Assembly: GCF_004365705.1 (NCBI RefSeq)
Contig: NZ_SOBN01000001.1
Span: forward strand, 5,008,001-5,072,000
Origin: Streptomyces sp. 846.5
GTDB taxonomy: Bacteria > Actinomycetota > Actinomycetes > Streptomycetales > Streptomycetaceae
Reading direction: 5' to 3'
Length of the DNA stretch: 64,000 nucleotides
Part shown: one piece after another, positions 10,038 through 21,654 of the stretch
Position numbering within the stretch: position 1 is the stretch's first letter
Layout of the letters: each line of letters starts with the position of its first letter
Position numbers and translations under genes: made by a program
Notes under the pieces: model-generated
Told to the model about the DNA's origin: nothing
Database searches by the model: none
What the model saw: the letters and a program-made list of their open reading frames with translations, nothing else

Positions 10038-11057
10038 ATGCTGATCGCTCAGCGTCCGTCGCTGACCGAAGAGGTCGTCGACGAGTTCCGCTCCCGGTTC
10101 GTGATCGAGCCGCTGGAGCCGGGCTTCGGCTACACCCTCGGCAACTCGCTCCGCCGCACGCTCCTCTCCTCGATCCCCGGCGCTGCTGTCACCAGCATCC
10201 GGATCGACGGCGTCCTGCACGAGTTCACCACCGTGCCGGGCGTCAAGGAGGACGTCACCGACCTCATCCTGAACATCAAGCAGCTGGTCGTCTCCTCGGA
10301 GCACGACGAGCCGGTCGTGATGTACCTGCGCAAGCAGGGTCCGGGTCTGGTCACCGCCGCCGACATCGCGCCCCCGGCCGGTGTCGAGGTGCACAACCCC
10401 GAGCTGGTCCTCGCCACGCTCAACGGCAAGGGCAAGCTGGAGATGGAGCTGACCGTCGAGCGCGGTCGCGGCTACGTCTCCGCCGTCCAGAACAAGCAGT
10501 CGGGCCAGGAGATCGGCCGGATCCCGGTCGACTCCATCTACAGCCCGGTGCTCAAGGTCACCTACAAGGTCGAGGCGACCCGAGTCGAGCAGCGTACCGA
10601 CTTCGACAAGCTCATCGTCGACGTCGAGACCAAGCCCGCCATGCGTCCCCGTGACGCCATGGCCTCGGCCGGCAAGACCCTGGTGGAGCTGTTCGGTCTC
10701 GCCCGCGAGCTGAACATCGACGCCGAGGGCATCGACATGGGCCCGTCCCCCACGGACGCCGCCCTGGCCGCCGATCTCGCCCTGCCGATCGAGGAGCTGG
10801 AGCTCACCGTTCGGTCGTACAACTGCCTCAAGCGCGAGGGCATCCACACCGTGGGTGAGCTCGTCGCCCGCTCCGAGGCCGACCTGCTCGACATCCGCAA
10901 CTTTGGCGCGAAGTCGATCGACGAGGTCAAGGCGAAGCTGGCCGGCATGGGCCTGGCCCTCAAGGACAGCCCGCCCGGATTCGACCCGACCGCCGCCGCC
11001 GACGCCTTCGGCGCCGACGACGACGACCCGGGCTTCGCGGAGACCGAGCAGTACTGA
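10038..11057 (+). CDS. rpoA: DNA-directed RNA polymerase subunit alpha
   Basis: This 339-residue subunit nucleates RNA polymerase assembly. The N-terminal dimer domain contains [20 protein letters not shown] and the C-terminal domain has the helix-hairpin-helix ([20 protein letters not shown], then [20 protein letters not shown]) that contacts UP elements and activators. The ATG at 10038 follows TCTGGAGGA; an in-frame ATG at 9981 is further upstream and lies across the terminator-like hairpin, so it was rejected. The tail is acidic ([14 protein letters not shown]). Confidence 0.97.
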   Translation: MLIAQRPSLTEEVVDEFRSRFVIEPLEPGFGYTLGNSLRRTLLSSIPGAAVTSIRIDGVLHEFTTVPGVKEDVTDLILNIKQLVVSSEHDEPVVMYLRKQGPGLVTAADIAPPAGVEVHNPELVLATLNGKGKLEMELTVERGRGYVSAVQNKQSGQEIGRIPVDSIYSPVLKVTYKVEATRVEQRTDFDKLIVDVETKPAMRPRDAMASAGKTLVELFGLARELNIDAEGIDMGPSPTDAALAADLALPIEELELTVRSYNCLKREGIHTVGELVARSEADLLDIRNFGAKSIDEVKAKLAGMGLALKDSPPGFDPTAAADAFGADDDDPGFAETEQY

Positions 11058-11069
11058 GCCTGATCGAGT

Positions 11070-11099
11070 GGTACGGGACCGCCCCGGCGGTCCCGTACC
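11070..11099 (+). terminator. Hairpin between rpoA and rplQ
   Basis: GGTACGGGACCGCC and GGCGGTCCCGTACC form a perfect 14-bp inverted repeat with almost no loop, followed by CTTGAGG. It would act as a terminator or attenuator in front of rplQ. Confidence 0.6.
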
Positions 11100-11195
11100 C
11101 TTGAGGGCTGTGCAACCAAGTCGTCCGGGCAACAGTGCCCGTACGCCCGCCCCGGTACCTGGTACGGCCGGGGGTCGGAGATCCAAGGAGACACC

Positions 11196-11726
11196 ATGCC
11201 TCGCCCCGCGAAGGGTGCCCGCCTCGGTGGCGGTCCCTCCCACGAGCGTCTGCTGCTGGCCGGTCTGGCCCGCGAGCTCTTCCAGTACGGCCGGATCACC
11301 ACCACCGAGGCCAAGGCTCGCCGCCTGCGCCCGGTGGCGGAGAAGCTGATCACCAAGGCCAAGAAGGGTGACATCCACAACCGCCGTGAGGTCCGCAAGA
11401 CCATCACCGACGTGGCTGTGCTGCACACCCTCTTCACCGAGATCGGTCCTCGCTACGAGAACCGTCCCGGTGGCTACACCCGGATCACCAAGATCGGCCC
11501 CCGTCGTGGCGACAACGCCCCGATGGCCGTCATCGAGCTGGTCGAGGCCCTGACCGTGGCCCAGACCGCCGTCGGCGAGGCCGAGGCCGCGACCAAGCGC
11601 TCCGTCAAGGAGACCGAGGCTGCCGCCCCGGTCGAGGCCGTGCCGGCTGACGCCGCTCCGGTCGAGGACGCCCCGGTCGAGGATGCCGCTCCGGCTGACT
11701 CCGTCGAGGAGACCAAGGAGGCCTGA
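11196..11726 (+). CDS. rplQ: 50S ribosomal protein L17 with acidic C-terminal extension
   Basis: The N-terminal 115 or so residues are classical L17: [20 protein letters not shown] and the [20 protein letters not shown] region. The last 50 or so residues are a low-complexity Ala/Val/Glu/Pro tail with repeated [12 protein letters not shown]-type units, an extension usual in Streptomyces and not needed for the ribosomal fold. L17 lies near the exit tunnel. Start ATG at 11196 follows AAGGAG. A perfect terminator closes the operon. Confidence 0.96.
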   Translation: MPRPAKGARLGGGPSHERLLLAGLARELFQYGRITTTEAKARRLRPVAEKLITKAKKGDIHNRREVRKTITDVAVLHTLFTEIGPRYENRPGGYTRITKIGPRRGDNAPMAVIELVEALTVAQTAVGEAEAATKRSVKETEAAAPVEAVPADAAPVEDAPVEDAAPADSVEETKEA

Positions 11727-11738
11727 CCGCCTCCGCAG

Positions 11739-11772
11739 CGGGCCCGCTTTCCCTTCGGGGAAAGCGGGCCCG
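11739..11772 (+). terminator. Intrinsic terminator of the alpha operon
   Basis: A perfect 15-bp stem (CGGGCCCGCTTTCCC and complement) is capped by TTCG, an extra-stable UNCG tetraloop, and followed by TTCTCG. Confidence 0.85.
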
Positions 11773-11802
11773 TTCTCGTACGCCAATCCTTTCGGGGCTG
11801 TG

Positions 11803-12705
11803 ATGACTGAGTGTGTGGAAGAGCGGGAGCCCCGGCGTGAGGGTGCCGCCGAGGGGTTCGTCCGGGTGCGGCTGGACCTGTCGTACGACGGGACGGACTT
11901 CTCCGGCTGGGCCAAGCAGAAGAGCGGGCGGCGGACCGTCCAGGGCGAGCTGGAGGACGCGATCCGGGTGGTGCTGCGGCAGCCCGAGGTCTTCCCGCTG
12001 ACGGTGGCCGGACGGACCGACGCGGGGGTGCACGCGCGCGGGCAGGTGGCCCATGTCGACCTGCCCGGGGACCTCTGGGCGGCGGAGGGCGAGAAGCTGC
12101 GCCGCAGGCTCGCCGGACGGCTGCCGGGCGACATCCGGGTGTGGCGGGTGGCCGAGGCCCCGGCGGGCTTCGACGCCCGTTTCTCGGCGGTGTGGCGCCG
12201 CTATGCCTACCGGATCTGCGACCACCCGGCGGGGGTGGACCCGCTGCGGCGGGCGCACGTGCTCCGGCACGACCGGCCGCTGGACGTGGACGCGATGAAC
12301 GAGGCGGCCCGGCTGCTGGTGGGCGAGCACGACTTCGCGGCCTACTGCAAGAAGCGTGAGGGCGCGACCACGATCAGGGAACTGCTGGACTTCTCCTGGG
12401 AGCGGCTGCCGGGCGACGCGCTGCTCGGCCCCCGGCTGCCCGGCCTGGTGGTCGGCACGGTCCGGGCCGACGCCTTCTGCCACAACATGGTGCGGGCGCT
12501 GGTCGGGGCGATGCTGCTGGTCGGCGGCGGGCAGCGGCCGGTGGGGTTCCCGGGCGAGGTGCTCTCCGGCGGGGTCCGGAACTCGGCGGTGAGCGTGGTG
12601 CGGCCGTACGGGCTGACGCTGGAGGAGGTCGGCTATCCGGCGGACCGGGATCTGGCGGCGCGGAGCCGGGCGGCGCGGAACCTGCGGGTGCTGACGCGGG
12701 GGTAG
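11803..12705 (+). CDS. truA: tRNA pseudouridine(38-40) synthase
   Basis: TruA converts U38-U40 of tRNA anticodon arms to pseudouridine. The catalytic Asp lies in [17 protein letters not shown], the family signature, and the RNA-binding [13 protein letters not shown] motif is near the N-terminus. The likely start is ATG 11803 (300 residues), 31 bases after the rplQ terminator; GTG 11800 is adjacent and equally usable. The reading frame is open further upstream but that part overlaps rplQ. The gene ends into a large palindrome. Confidence 0.94.
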   Translation: MTECVEEREPRREGAAEGFVRVRLDLSYDGTDFSGWAKQKSGRRTVQGELEDAIRVVLRQPEVFPLTVAGRTDAGVHARGQVAHVDLPGDLWAAEGEKLRRRLAGRLPGDIRVWRVAEAPAGFDARFSAVWRRYAYRICDHPAGVDPLRRAHVLRHDRPLDVDAMNEAARLLVGEHDFAAYCKKREGATTIRELLDFSWERLPGDALLGPRLPGLVVGTVRADAFCHNMVRALVGAMLLVGGGQRPVGFPGEVLSGGVRNSAVSVVRPYGLTLEEVGYPADRDLAARSRAARNLRVLTRG

Positions 12706-12743
12706 GGCTCGGTTCGGTTCTTGGCTGCGGGAGGTGCGTGGTT

Positions 12744-12833
12744 GGTCGCGCAGTTCCCCGCGCCCCTAGGGGGCTGCAAGTGAACCGCTGTGGGTATGTT
12801 GCACTCTCCAGGGGCGCGGGGAACTGCGCGACC
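12744..12833 (+). repeat. Interspersed palindrome, copy A (bidirectional terminator)
   Basis: GGTCGCGCAGTTCCCCGCGC continues with CCCT and is repeated as the exact reverse complement at 12810-12833: a perfect 24-bp inverted repeat with a 42-base loop. Outer arms CTGCGGG (12725) and CCCGCAG (12846) extend it. It fills the gap between convergent truA and the minus-strand gene ending at 12855. The same core recurs at 19.5, 39.3 and 42.9 kb. Confidence 0.85.
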
Positions 12834-12854
12834 AGCCAGTCGCGGCCCGCAGGT

Positions 12855-13880
12855 TTACTTCTTCGCCGCTGCCTCTTCCTTGGCGCGGGTGAACAGGTTC
12901 TCGTAGACCATGCGGCTCATGTCCTGGCCGGCGGCCAGTGCGGAGGTGTCCGCTGCCGGGACCGGTTTGCCGTCGGTGTATCCGGCGACGGTGAAGTAGG
13001 CGTAGCGGCCGTAGGCGTTGACGGTCATCCGGCAGGCGACGGCGTGGCAGAAGGCCGGGAGTGAGCCGCCGGACAGCGGCTCCAGGTTGCCCACGGTGTA
13101 CTGCGCCTTGACCGCGGCCGCCTGCGCGGCGCTGTCGAAGACGCCGACGCCGATGCTCACCGCGGTCGTCCCGACCGTGTAGCTGGCCCGGAACAGCTTC
13201 AGGCAGCCGTTCTTGGCGAGCACCGCGGCGAGGTTCGGGGTGACCGCGGGGACGCAGGCGGAGGTCGTTGTCAGTGCCTGCGTGTAGGAATGGCTGTTGA
13301 CGGTGACGCTCTTGCCGGGGAAGAGCGTCACCGCACTCAGCGGTGCGGTGTCGGTGGCCGCCGCGGAGAGCAGCCGGACCGGGTCGACGGCGGACGGCGT
13401 CGGCGCGGCGCTGGGGGCTGCCGTTGTGGGCGACGGTGCGTCAGTCGGCCTCTGCTGCACCGGAATCGCGGGCGCGGTGGTGGCGGGGGAGGAGGGCGAG
13501 GCGGCGGCCTGGGCGGTCGACTGCTTGGCCGGGTGCAGGGTGAGCAGGGCGGCGCCGGTGCCCGCCAGGCCCAGCAGGGCCACCAGCGCGGCGCTCAGCC
13601 AGAGGCGGCGACGCTTTCTGGCCCCGGCGGCCTCCTGCTGGTCCAGTATCGACTGGAACTGCTCGCGGGCGGACTCGTCGGGGGTGCGCTCGGGTTCCGC
13701 GACCCGCTTTGGTTCAGGGGCCGGCAGGGTGGGCGCTCCCGGGCGGATCCGGAACTGGTTCTCCGTCAGGGTCTCGGCGACGGGGTTGCCCGGTCCGTAC
13801 TGGGTCGGGATGCGTCCAGCGGTGTCCGCTCCCCGGCGGGGGAGCGGCTTGGCATTGTCCGGTGCGGGCCCATTGCTCAT
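12855..13880 (-). CDS. Membrane-anchored protein, function unknown (paralogue of the one at 55.8-56.5 kb)
   Basis: About 341 residues from the ATG at 13880; an in-frame upstream ATG at 13919 is possible. A Pro/Arg-rich cytoplasmic N-terminus (about 90 residues) is followed by RKRRR and one transmembrane helix (about residues 93-114), then a Ser/Thr/Pro/Ala linker and an extracellular domain of about 190 residues with several cysteines. The external domain shares EPLSGG-LPAFC, GRYAYFTVAG and a GIGVGVF-D-AAQA pattern with the protein at 55825-56523. No catalytic motif is recognised. It may be a kinase-associated or envelope-sensing protein, but that is a guess. Upstream lies a tandem GGAATCC-A-GGAATCC, possibly an operator. 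Confidence 0.8.
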   Translation of the reverse strand: MSNGPAPDNAKPLPRRGADTAGRIPTQYGPGNPVAETLTENQFRIRPGAPTLPAPEPKRVAEPERTPDESAREQFQSILDQQEAAGARKRRRLWLSAALVALLGLAGTGAALLTLHPAKQSTAQAAASPSSPATTAPAIPVQQRPTDAPSPTTAAPSAAPTPSAVDPVRLLSAAATDTAPLSAVTLFPGKSVTVNSHSYTQALTTTSACVPAVTPNLAAVLAKNGCLKLFRASYTVGTTAVSIGVGVFDSAAQAAAVKAQYTVGNLEPLSGGSLPAFCHAVACRMTVNAYGRYAYFTVAGYTDGKPVPAADTSALAAGQDMSRMVYENLFTRAKEEAAAKK

Positions 13881-14059
13881 GGGCCGCGAGCATAACGGGA
13901 TTCCTGGATTCCGGAACATCCTGCAGGTGGGAGGGGGTCATCCGTTGGAGTGAACCTGACGAACGAGCGCGCTTTGCTGCGCGCTGCGGGCCGGAGGTGC
14001 GTCTATTCTCGCGCGGGTCGTGGGGGCACGGGGGCCAAGAGAACTGATGGAGCAACACC

Positions 14060-14944
14060 TTGCTGAGCATGCTGCGCCGCAACGCCCTGGCCGCGACCCT
14101 GCTGGGCTGTCTGCTGACCGGCGCGGCGGCCCAGCCGCCCGCGCCGCGCTACCACGTGTATGTGGCGCTGGGGGACTCCTTCCAGGCCGACAGCGCGATC
14201 CTTCCTGGCATCACCACCGCCTTCGTGCCGGTCGGCTGCGCCCAGGTGTCGTACGACTATCCGCACCAGGTGGCGGCGGCGCTCGGGGTGGCCGACTTCA
14301 AGGACGCGACCTGCGGCGGGGCCGTGAGCGGCAGTATGACGGGGCCTCAGCCGGTGCTCGGGGGAATCAACCCCCCGCAGTTCTCCCGACTGGGCCGGAA
14401 CACCGATCTGGTGACCGTGGGGGTCGGCGGGAACGACCTCGACCTGGTCGGCATGATCGGGCGCTGCCTCGCTCTGCTGCCGCTGCCCACCACTACCTGC
14501 CCGCACGACCCGCTCACCGAGCGGATCGCCGCCGAGCAGCAGGTGGTCGCGGGCGTCCTGGCCGGAATCCACCAGCGCGCCCCGCGGGCCAGGGTGCTGC
14601 TGGTGAACTATCTCGCGGCGTTCCCGGAGCGCGGCTGCTGGCCGTACGTCCCGATCAGCGGGCAGGACATGCCGTATCTGCACCGGGTCCTGCTCTCCGT
14701 GAACGCGATGCTGGCCAGGGCCGCCGCCGAGGACCCGAAGGGGACGGAGCTGGCCGACACCTACACCCCCTCGCTCGGGCACGACGTCTGCCAGAGCCCG
14801 ACCGTGCGCTGGACCGAGGGCCTGCTGCCGCTGTCGCTGAACACTCCGGGCATCGCCGTGCCGTTCCACCCCAACCACGCGGGGGCCGACGGCCAGGCGC
14901 AGGCCGTGCTGGCGCAGGTCCGCGGGGCAGTGCCAGTGCGCTGA
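14060..14944 (+). CDS. Secreted SGNH/GDSL-family hydrolase (esterase or lipase)
   Basis: All SGNH blocks are visible: GDSF with the nucleophile Ser40, GVGGNDLDL (block III), and HPNHAG with the catalytic His near the C-terminus. Several cysteines suggest disulfides, as in Streptomyces GDSL lipases. The N-terminus is a signal peptide (RRNALAATLLGCLLTGAAA); LLGC could alternatively be a lipobox. TTG 14060 is seven bases from GGAG and was chosen; ATG 14069 would shorten it by three codons and is spaced poorly. It would hydrolyse ester bonds outside the cell; the substrate is unknown. Length is 294 residues. Confidence 0.85.
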   Translation: MLSMLRRNALAATLLGCLLTGAAAQPPAPRYHVYVALGDSFQADSAILPGITTAFVPVGCAQVSYDYPHQVAAALGVADFKDATCGGAVSGSMTGPQPVLGGINPPQFSRLGRNTDLVTVGVGGNDLDLVGMIGRCLALLPLPTTTCPHDPLTERIAAEQQVVAGVLAGIHQRAPRARVLLVNYLAAFPERGCWPYVPISGQDMPYLHRVLLSVNAMLARAAAEDPKGTELADTYTPSLGHDVCQSPTVRWTEGLLPLSLNTPGIAVPFHPNHAGADGQAQAVLAQVRGAVPVR

Positions 14945-14993
14945 ACGGAAACCCATTTGGGCCCGGCGTCCGCGCGGCAGAGAATTACGGACC

Positions 14994-16679
<1,686 letters not shown>

Positions 16680-16741
16680 CCCTGATAGTGCGCGTAGAGT
16701 AGACGTGGCTTGCGGGGTACCGCGGTTCCGGACGGGCGATT

Positions 16742-16771
16742 TTGACCCGTACGGCTCCGTCCCGGTATCCT
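16742..16771 (+). promoter_or_regulatory. HrdB-type promoter for rplM-rpsI
   Basis: TTGACC (16742-16747) and TATCCT (16766-16771) are separated by 18 bases, a near-consensus vegetative promoter. Transcription from about 16778 would leave a leader of about 175 bases before rplM, long enough for an autoregulatory L13-binding structure; no specific leader motif was recognised. Confidence 0.75.
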
Positions 16772-16952
16772 GCGAGTTCGTTGTGCGTATTGGCTCGCTC
16801 CATCTCACGTGAGAGGTCGGTACGCCGGTCCACCGGGCCGATAAGCAGCGACGCGCCCATCCGATTGCGTCCGGGGAAGTGCGTCTCGGCTGCTTCCGAT
16901 CGTCCGGGTGGTCCTGTCAGGACACACTCACTGAAAAGCGAAGGCTACGACC

Positions 16953-17396
16953 GTGCGTACGTACAGCCCCAAGCCCGGCGACGTCCAGCGTCAGTGGCTC
17001 GTTATCGACGCCCAAGACGTCGTTCTCGGCCGCCTGGCCTCTCAGGCCGCGAACCTCCTCCGGGGTAAGCACAAGCCGGTGTACGCGCCGCACGTTGACA
17101 TGGGTGACTTCGTCATCATCATCAACGCGGACAAGGTGCACCTGTCCGGGAACAAGAAGACCCAGAAGCTGGCCTACCGCCACTCCGGTTACCCGGGCGG
17201 CCTGCGCTCCGTGCGCTACGACGACCTCCTGGAGAAGAACCCGGAGAAGGCCGTCGAGAAGGCCATCAAGGGCATGATCCCCAAGAACTCCCTGGGCCGT
17301 CAGATGCTCTCCAAGCTGAAGGTCTACTCGGGCGACCAGCACCCGCACGCTGCCCAGCGTCCGGTGCCGTTCGAGATCACCCAGGTCGCGCAGTAA
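16953..17396 (+). CDS. rplM: 50S ribosomal protein L13
   Basis: This 147-residue early-assembly 50S protein starts at GTG 16953 ([20 protein letters not shown]). Conserved segments are [20 protein letters not shown] and [20 protein letters not shown]. It is driven by its own promoter and followed 43 bases on by rpsI, the universal rplM-rpsI pair. TEKP-type Streptomyces N-termini are common; the start here agrees with them. Confidence 0.97.
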   Translation: MRTYSPKPGDVQRQWLVIDAQDVVLGRLASQAANLLRGKHKPVYAPHVDMGDFVIIINADKVHLSGNKKTQKLAYRHSGYPGGLRSVRYDDLLEKNPEKAVEKAIKGMIPKNSLGRQMLSKLKVYSGDQHPHAAQRPVPFEITQVAQ

Positions 17397-17439
17397 CACC
17401 GGCCACACCCCGAAAACAGAAACGCAGCTGAGGAGAACC

Positions 17440-17940
17440 GTGGCCGAGACCACTGCCGAGACCCCGCTCGAGGTCGACGAGACCTTCGAGGTTGAGGTCG
17501 AGGAGCCCACCGAGTACACCACCGAGTCCCTTGTCGGCCGCTTCGCCGAGGCCGTCCCGGCCGCCGGCCTGGGCCGTCGCAAGGAGGCGATCGCCCGCGT
17601 GCGCATCGTCCCCGGCACCGGTGTCTGGAAGATCAACGGTCGCACCCTGGAGGAGTACCTCCCCAACAAGGTGCACCAGCAGATCGTGAACGAGCCCTTC
17701 AAGCTCCTTGAGCTGGACGGCCGTTACGACATCATCGCCCGCATCAACGGCGGCGGCATCTCGGGTCAGGCCTACGCCCTGCGCCTGGGCGTCGCCCGCG
17801 CGCTGAACGAGGTCGACGTCGACGCGAACCGCCCGGCCCTGAAGAAGGCCGGCTTCCTGACCCGTGACCCGCGCGCCGTCGAGCGCAAGAAGGCCGGTCT
17901 GAAGAAGGCCCGCAAGGCGCCGCAGTACAGCAAGCGCTAA
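17440..17940 (+). CDS. rpsI: 30S ribosomal protein S9 with acidic N-terminal extension
   Basis: The 166-residue protein starts at GTG 17440 after GAGGAGAACC. The first 40 or so residues are acidic ([20 protein letters not shown]), an actinobacterial extension. The S9 fold follows with [20 protein letters not shown] and [20 protein letters not shown], and the C-terminal tail ends in QYSKR, whose Lys-Arg tip reaches the P-site tRNA anticodon. Co-transcribed with rplM; a terminator follows. Confidence 0.97.
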   Translation: MAETTAETPLEVDETFEVEVEEPTEYTTESLVGRFAEAVPAAGLGRRKEAIARVRIVPGTGVWKINGRTLEEYLPNKVHQQIVNEPFKLLELDGRYDIIARINGGGISGQAYALRLGVARALNEVDVDANRPALKKAGFLTRDPRAVERKKAGLKKARKAPQYSKR

Positions 17941-18003
17941 GCCTCCCCGCCTCGCGCCGGATGCTCCTCCACACCCTGGAGCCTGCGGCCGAAGCTGGAC
18001 TGT

Positions 18004-18040
18004 CACGCCCCGGGAGCACACCATGTGCTCCCGGGGCGTG
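18004..18040 (+). terminator. Terminator after rpsI
   Basis: CACGCCCCGGGAGCACA and its exact complement form a 17-bp stem with a three-base loop, followed by CTGCGTTG. It separates rpsI from glmM. Confidence 0.75.
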
Positions 18041-18091
18041 CTGCGTTGATGGACCTCGAACCTGGTTGACTGAGCCGCGGAGGATGAAGCA

Positions 18092-19453
18092 GTGGGACGA
18101 CTGTTTGGCACGGACGGCGTGCGCGGGCTTGCGAACGTGGACCTCACCGCCGAGCTGGCGCTGGGCCTTTCGGTGGCCGCGGCGCACGTGTTGGGCGACG
18201 CCGGCGCGTTCGAGGGACACCGTCCGGTCGCCGTGGTCGGCCGCGACCCGCGTGCCTCGGGGGAGTTCCTGGAGGCCGCCGTGATCGCCGGCCTGGCCAG
18301 CTCCGGGGTGGACGTGCTGAAGGTCGGCGTGCTGCCGACACCCGCCGTGGCCTACCTCACCGACCTGCTGGACGCCGACCTGGGCGTGATGCTGTCGGCC
18401 AGCCACAACCCGATGCCGGACAACGGCATCAAGTTCCTGGCACGCGGCGGGCAGAAGATCGACGACGCGGTCGAGGACGCCATAGAGGCCGAGTACGAGC
18501 GCTTCGAGGGCCACGACTGGACCCGCCCCACCGGCGAGGCCGTGGGCCGGGTCCGCAGCCACGAGGAGGGTTTCGAGCAGTACCTGCAGCATCTGCTGTC
18601 GGTGCTGCCCAACCGCCTGGACGGTCTGAAGGTCGTCATCGACGGTGCGCACGGCGCGGCGGCGAAGGTCTCCCCGGAGGCGTTCCGCCGGGCCGGGGCC
18701 GAGGTGGTGCACACCATCGGGGACGACCCCACCGGGCTCAACATCAACGACGGCATCGGCTCCACCCACCTCGCGCCGCTGCGGGCGGCGGTGGTCGAGC
18801 ACGGGGCCGACCTCGGCATCGCGCACGACGGCGACGCCGACCGCTGCCTCGCGGTGGACGCCGAGGGCAACGAGATCGACGGCGACCAGATCCTCGCGGT
18901 GCTGGCCTGCGCGATGCGGGAGGCCGGGACGCTGACCAAGAACACCGTGGTGGCCACGGTGATGTCCAACCTCGGCTTCAAGCTGGCCATGGAGCGGGAG
19001 GGGATCGACCTGATCCAGACCGCGGTGGGCGACCGCTATGTGCTGGAGTCGATGAAGCAGCACGGGTACAACCTGGGCGGCGAGCAGTCCGGTCACGTCA
19101 TTTTTCTGGACCATGCGACGACCGGGGACGGGACGCTCACCGGGCTGATGCTGGCGGCCCGGGTCGCCGCGACCAAGCAGTCGCTGGCGGAGCTGGCGGG
19201 GGTGATGACCTGCCTGCCGCAGGTGCTGATCAACGTCAAGGGCGTGGACAAGGGACGGGCCTCCACGGACGAGACGCTGCGGAGGGCTGTGGCTGCGGCC
19301 GAGGCTGAGTTGGGCTCGACGGGGCGGGTGCTGCTGCGGCCTTCGGGGACGGAGCCGTTGGTGCGGGTGATGGTCGAGGCCGCGGATATTGAGCAGGTTC
19401 ATGCCGTTGCGGAGCGGTTGGCCGAGGTCGTGCGGACGGCTCTGCCCTTGTAG
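18092..19453 (+). CDS. glmM: Phosphoglucosamine mutase
   Basis: GlmM converts glucosamine-6-P to glucosamine-1-P on the route to UDP-GlcNAc for peptidoglycan. The phosphorylated serine is Ser104 in [13 protein letters not shown], the metal loop DGDADRC is near residue 249, and the sugar- and phosphate-binding GEQSGH and [10 protein letters not shown] are present. Length is 453 residues; GTG start at 18092 lies eight bases after GGAGG. It ends immediately before a perfect palindrome facing coaA. glmS, which I would expect nearby in Streptomyces, is not in this window. Confidence 0.96.
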   Translation: MGRLFGTDGVRGLANVDLTAELALGLSVAAAHVLGDAGAFEGHRPVAVVGRDPRASGEFLEAAVIAGLASSGVDVLKVGVLPTPAVAYLTDLLDADLGVMLSASHNPMPDNGIKFLARGGQKIDDAVEDAIEAEYERFEGHDWTRPTGEAVGRVRSHEEGFEQYLQHLLSVLPNRLDGLKVVIDGAHGAAAKVSPEAFRRAGAEVVHTIGDDPTGLNINDGIGSTHLAPLRAAVVEHGADLGIAHDGDADRCLAVDAEGNEIDGDQILAVLACAMREAGTLTKNTVVATVMSNLGFKLAMEREGIDLIQTAVGDRYVLESMKQHGYNLGGEQSGHVIFLDHATTGDGTLTGLMLAARVAATKQSLAELAGVMTCLPQVLINVKGVDKGRASTDETLRRAVAAAEAELGSTGRVLLRPSGTEPLVRVMVEAADIEQVHAVAERLAEVVRTALPL

Positions 19454-19456
19454 GGG

Positions 19457-19524
19457 GTTGCTGTTCGCGCAGTTCCCCGCGCCCCTTCTGTTTTGGGGGC
19501 GCGGGGAACTGCGCGAACAGCAAC
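19457..19524 (+). repeat. Interspersed palindrome, copy B (bidirectional terminator)
   Basis: A perfect 29-bp inverted repeat (arms 19457-19485 and 19496-19524) surrounds a 10-base loop, TTCTGTTTTG. The core CGCGCAGTTCCCCGCGCCCC is the same as in copy A. It lies three bases after the glmM stop and 12 bases before the stop of convergent coaA, so one hairpin can terminate both strands. Confidence 0.9.
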
Positions 19525-19536
19525 CGTCCGCGACGG

Positions 19537-20547
19537 TCACAGTTTCCGCAGGCGGACCCTCTGCACCTTGTGGTCTGCACCCTTACGCAGAATCAAGCTC
19601 GCGCGCCCCCGCGTCGGGGCCACGTTCTCGACGAGGTTGGGGCGGTTGATGGTGCGCCAGAGCTGGCGCGCATAGTCCATGGCCTCGTCCTCGGGGACTT
19701 CCGCGTAGCGGCGGAAGTAGGAGGTGGGGTCCTGGAACGCCGTCTCCCGGAGCTTGCGGAACCGTTCCAGGTACCAGCGCTCGATGTCGTCCACGCGGGC
19801 GTCCACGTAGATCGAGAAGTCGAAGAAGTCCGCGACCGCCACCCGGGTCCGGCCGTCCAGGCCGGGCAGCGCGGGCTGGAGGACGTTGAGGCCCTCGACG
19901 ATGAGGATGTCGGGGCGGCGCACCGTCAGCCGCTCGCCCTCGACGATGTCGTAGACCAGGTGGGAGTAGACCGGCGCGGTGACCTCCTCCTTGCCCGACT
20001 TCACGTCGGCGACGAAGCGGGTCAGCGCCCTGCGGTCGTAGGACTCGGGGAAGCCCTTGCGGGCCATCAGCCCGCGGCTGCGCAGCTCGGCGTTGGGGAG
20101 CAGGAAACCGTCGGTGGTGACGAGCTCGACCCGGGGGTGCTCGGGCCAGCGGGCCAGCATCGCCTGGAGCAGCCGGGCCGTCGTGGACTTGCCGACGGCG
20201 ACGCTGCCGGCCACGCCGATGACGAACGGGGTGCCCGGCTGGGTGTGGGTGTGCTCGTTGCTGTCCAGGAAGTTGTTGAGCGCGCCGCGCAGCCGTCCGG
20301 TCGCGGTGACGTACAGGTTGAGCAGGCGCGACAGCGGCAGGTAGACGTCCTTGACCTCCTGGAGGTCGATGACGTCGCCGAGACCCCGCACACGTTCCAC
20401 CTCGGCTGCGGTCAGCGGAAGGGGCGTGCGGTCATGGAGCGCGCTCCACTCCGACCGGACGAGGTCGACGAAGGGGGACGCGTCAGCGCGGCGTTGGGCT
20501 TCGAGCGTTGTCGGCACCCGTCCATTGTCGGTGCGGGTGGGGTCCAT
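19537..20547 (-). CDS. coaA: Type I pantothenate kinase
   Basis: The enzyme phosphorylates pantothenate with ATP, the first step to coenzyme A. The P-loop [12 protein letters not shown] is at residues 111-122 and the type I landmarks [23 protein letters not shown] and [12 protein letters not shown] follow. Length is 336 residues with ATG at 20547. It is divergent from the ABC exporter 109 bases away and convergent with glmM. CoA from this enzyme is also the donor used by AcpS, encoded 5 kb downstream, although the two are not co-transcribed. Confidence 0.95.
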   Translation of the reverse strand: MDPTRTDNGRVPTTLEAQRRADASPFVDLVRSEWSALHDRTPLPLTAAEVERVRGLGDVIDLQEVKDVYLPLSRLLNLYVTATGRLRGALNNFLDSNEHTHTQPGTPFVIGVAGSVAVGKSTTARLLQAMLARWPEHPRVELVTTDGFLLPNAELRSRGLMARKGFPESYDRRALTRFVADVKSGKEEVTAPVYSHLVYDIVEGERLTVRRPDILIVEGLNVLQPALPGLDGRTRVAVADFFDFSIYVDARVDDIERWYLERFRKLRETAFQDPTSYFRRYAEVPEDEAMDYARQLWRTINRPNLVENVAPTRGRASLILRKGADHKVQRVRLRKL

Positions 20548-20656
20548 GTGCGTGTCAGCGGCCTGTCAGCCGGGAGAGATTCGTCTCAGCCGTATGTCAG
20601 TGCCGGGGTGCATCGTCGGTGTCGACGACAGACCGTGCGACGACGGGGGAGACCCG

Positions 20657-21652
20657 ATGACCTACGCGTTCCAGGCCGAGGGCCTGGTGAAAAGCTTCAA
20701 GGAGACGAGGGCGCTGGACGGGGTGGACCTCGCGGCCCGCACCGGGACGGTGCTCGGGCTGCTCGGGCCCAACGGGTCCGGCAAGACCACCACGGTGCGG
20801 GTGCTGGCGACGCTGCTGCGTCCCGACGCGGGCCGGGCGCTGGTCGGCGGGCTCGACGTGGTGCGGCAGGCGCCGGCCGTACGGGCGCAGATCGGGCTCA
20901 CCGGGCAGTACGCCGCGGTGGACGAGATGCTCACCGGGTTCGAGAACCTGCTGATGATCGGCCGCCTGCTGGGACTGTCCCGGCCGGATGCCAGGAAGCG
21001 CGCCGCGGAGCTGCTGGAGCGCTTCGCGCTGACCGAGGCGGGGGGCAGGGCGGCCGGGACGTTCTCCGGCGGGATGCGGCGGCGGCTCGACCTCGCGGCC
21101 TCGCTGGTGGGGCGTCCCCAGGTGCTGTTCCTGGACGAGCCCACCACCGGGCTCGACCCGCACAGCCGCAACGAGCTCTGGGACATCGTCCGCGGGCTGG
21201 TGAGCGAGGGCGTCACCGTCCTGCTGACCACGCAGTACCTGGAGGAGGCGGACCAGCTGGCCGACGAGATCGTGGTGATCGACAAGGGCCGGGTGATCGC
21301 CGGGGGCACCCCGGACGCGCTGAAGGCCCAGGTCGGCGGGCAGGTCCTGGAGCTGCGTCCGCAGCGTGCCGAGCAGCTGGAGCTGGTCTACGGGGTGGTC
21401 GCCTCGCTCGCCGGGTCCGGGACGGAGATGACCCCCAACGGTCTGGTCAGCGCCCCGGTCCGGGACGTCGCGCTGATGCCGGCCGTGGTCGCGCGGCTGG
21501 AACAGGCCGGACTGGTCGTCAGCGAGCTGTCGCTGCGCGGCTCCAGCCTGGACGAGGTGTTCCTCACCCTGACCGGTCATCGCGCCGCGGTGACCGACAA
21601 GACCGAGACCGAGGCCGAATCCGAGGCCGCCACCGTGAAGGCAGGAGTCTGA
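20657..21652 (+). CDS. DrrA-type ABC exporter ATP-binding protein
   Basis: This is a 331-residue single cassette: Walker A GPNGSGKT (37-44), signature FSGGM (136-140), Walker B VLFLDEP (156-162). The extra C-terminal region of about 100 residues ending in SLRGSSLDEVFLTLTGH is the DrrA-type tail seen in exporters of daunorubicin and similar lipophilic compounds. ATG 20657 follows a GGGGGA site; the frame is open far upstream but that part overlaps coaA on the other strand. It pairs with the permease two bases downstream. Substrate unknown. Confidence 0.92.
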   Translation: MTYAFQAEGLVKSFKETRALDGVDLAARTGTVLGLLGPNGSGKTTTVRVLATLLRPDAGRALVGGLDVVRQAPAVRAQIGLTGQYAAVDEMLTGFENLLMIGRLLGLSRPDARKRAAELLERFALTEAGGRAAGTFSGGMRRRLDLAASLVGRPQVLFLDEPTTGLDPHSRNELWDIVRGLVSEGVTVLLTTQYLEEADQLADEIVVIDKGRVIAGGTPDALKAQVGGQVLELRPQRAEQLELVYGVVASLAGSGTEMTPNGLVSAPVRDVALMPAVVARLEQAGLVVSELSLRGSSLDEVFLTLTGHRAAVTDKTETEAESEAATVKAGV

Positions 21653-21654
21653 CC

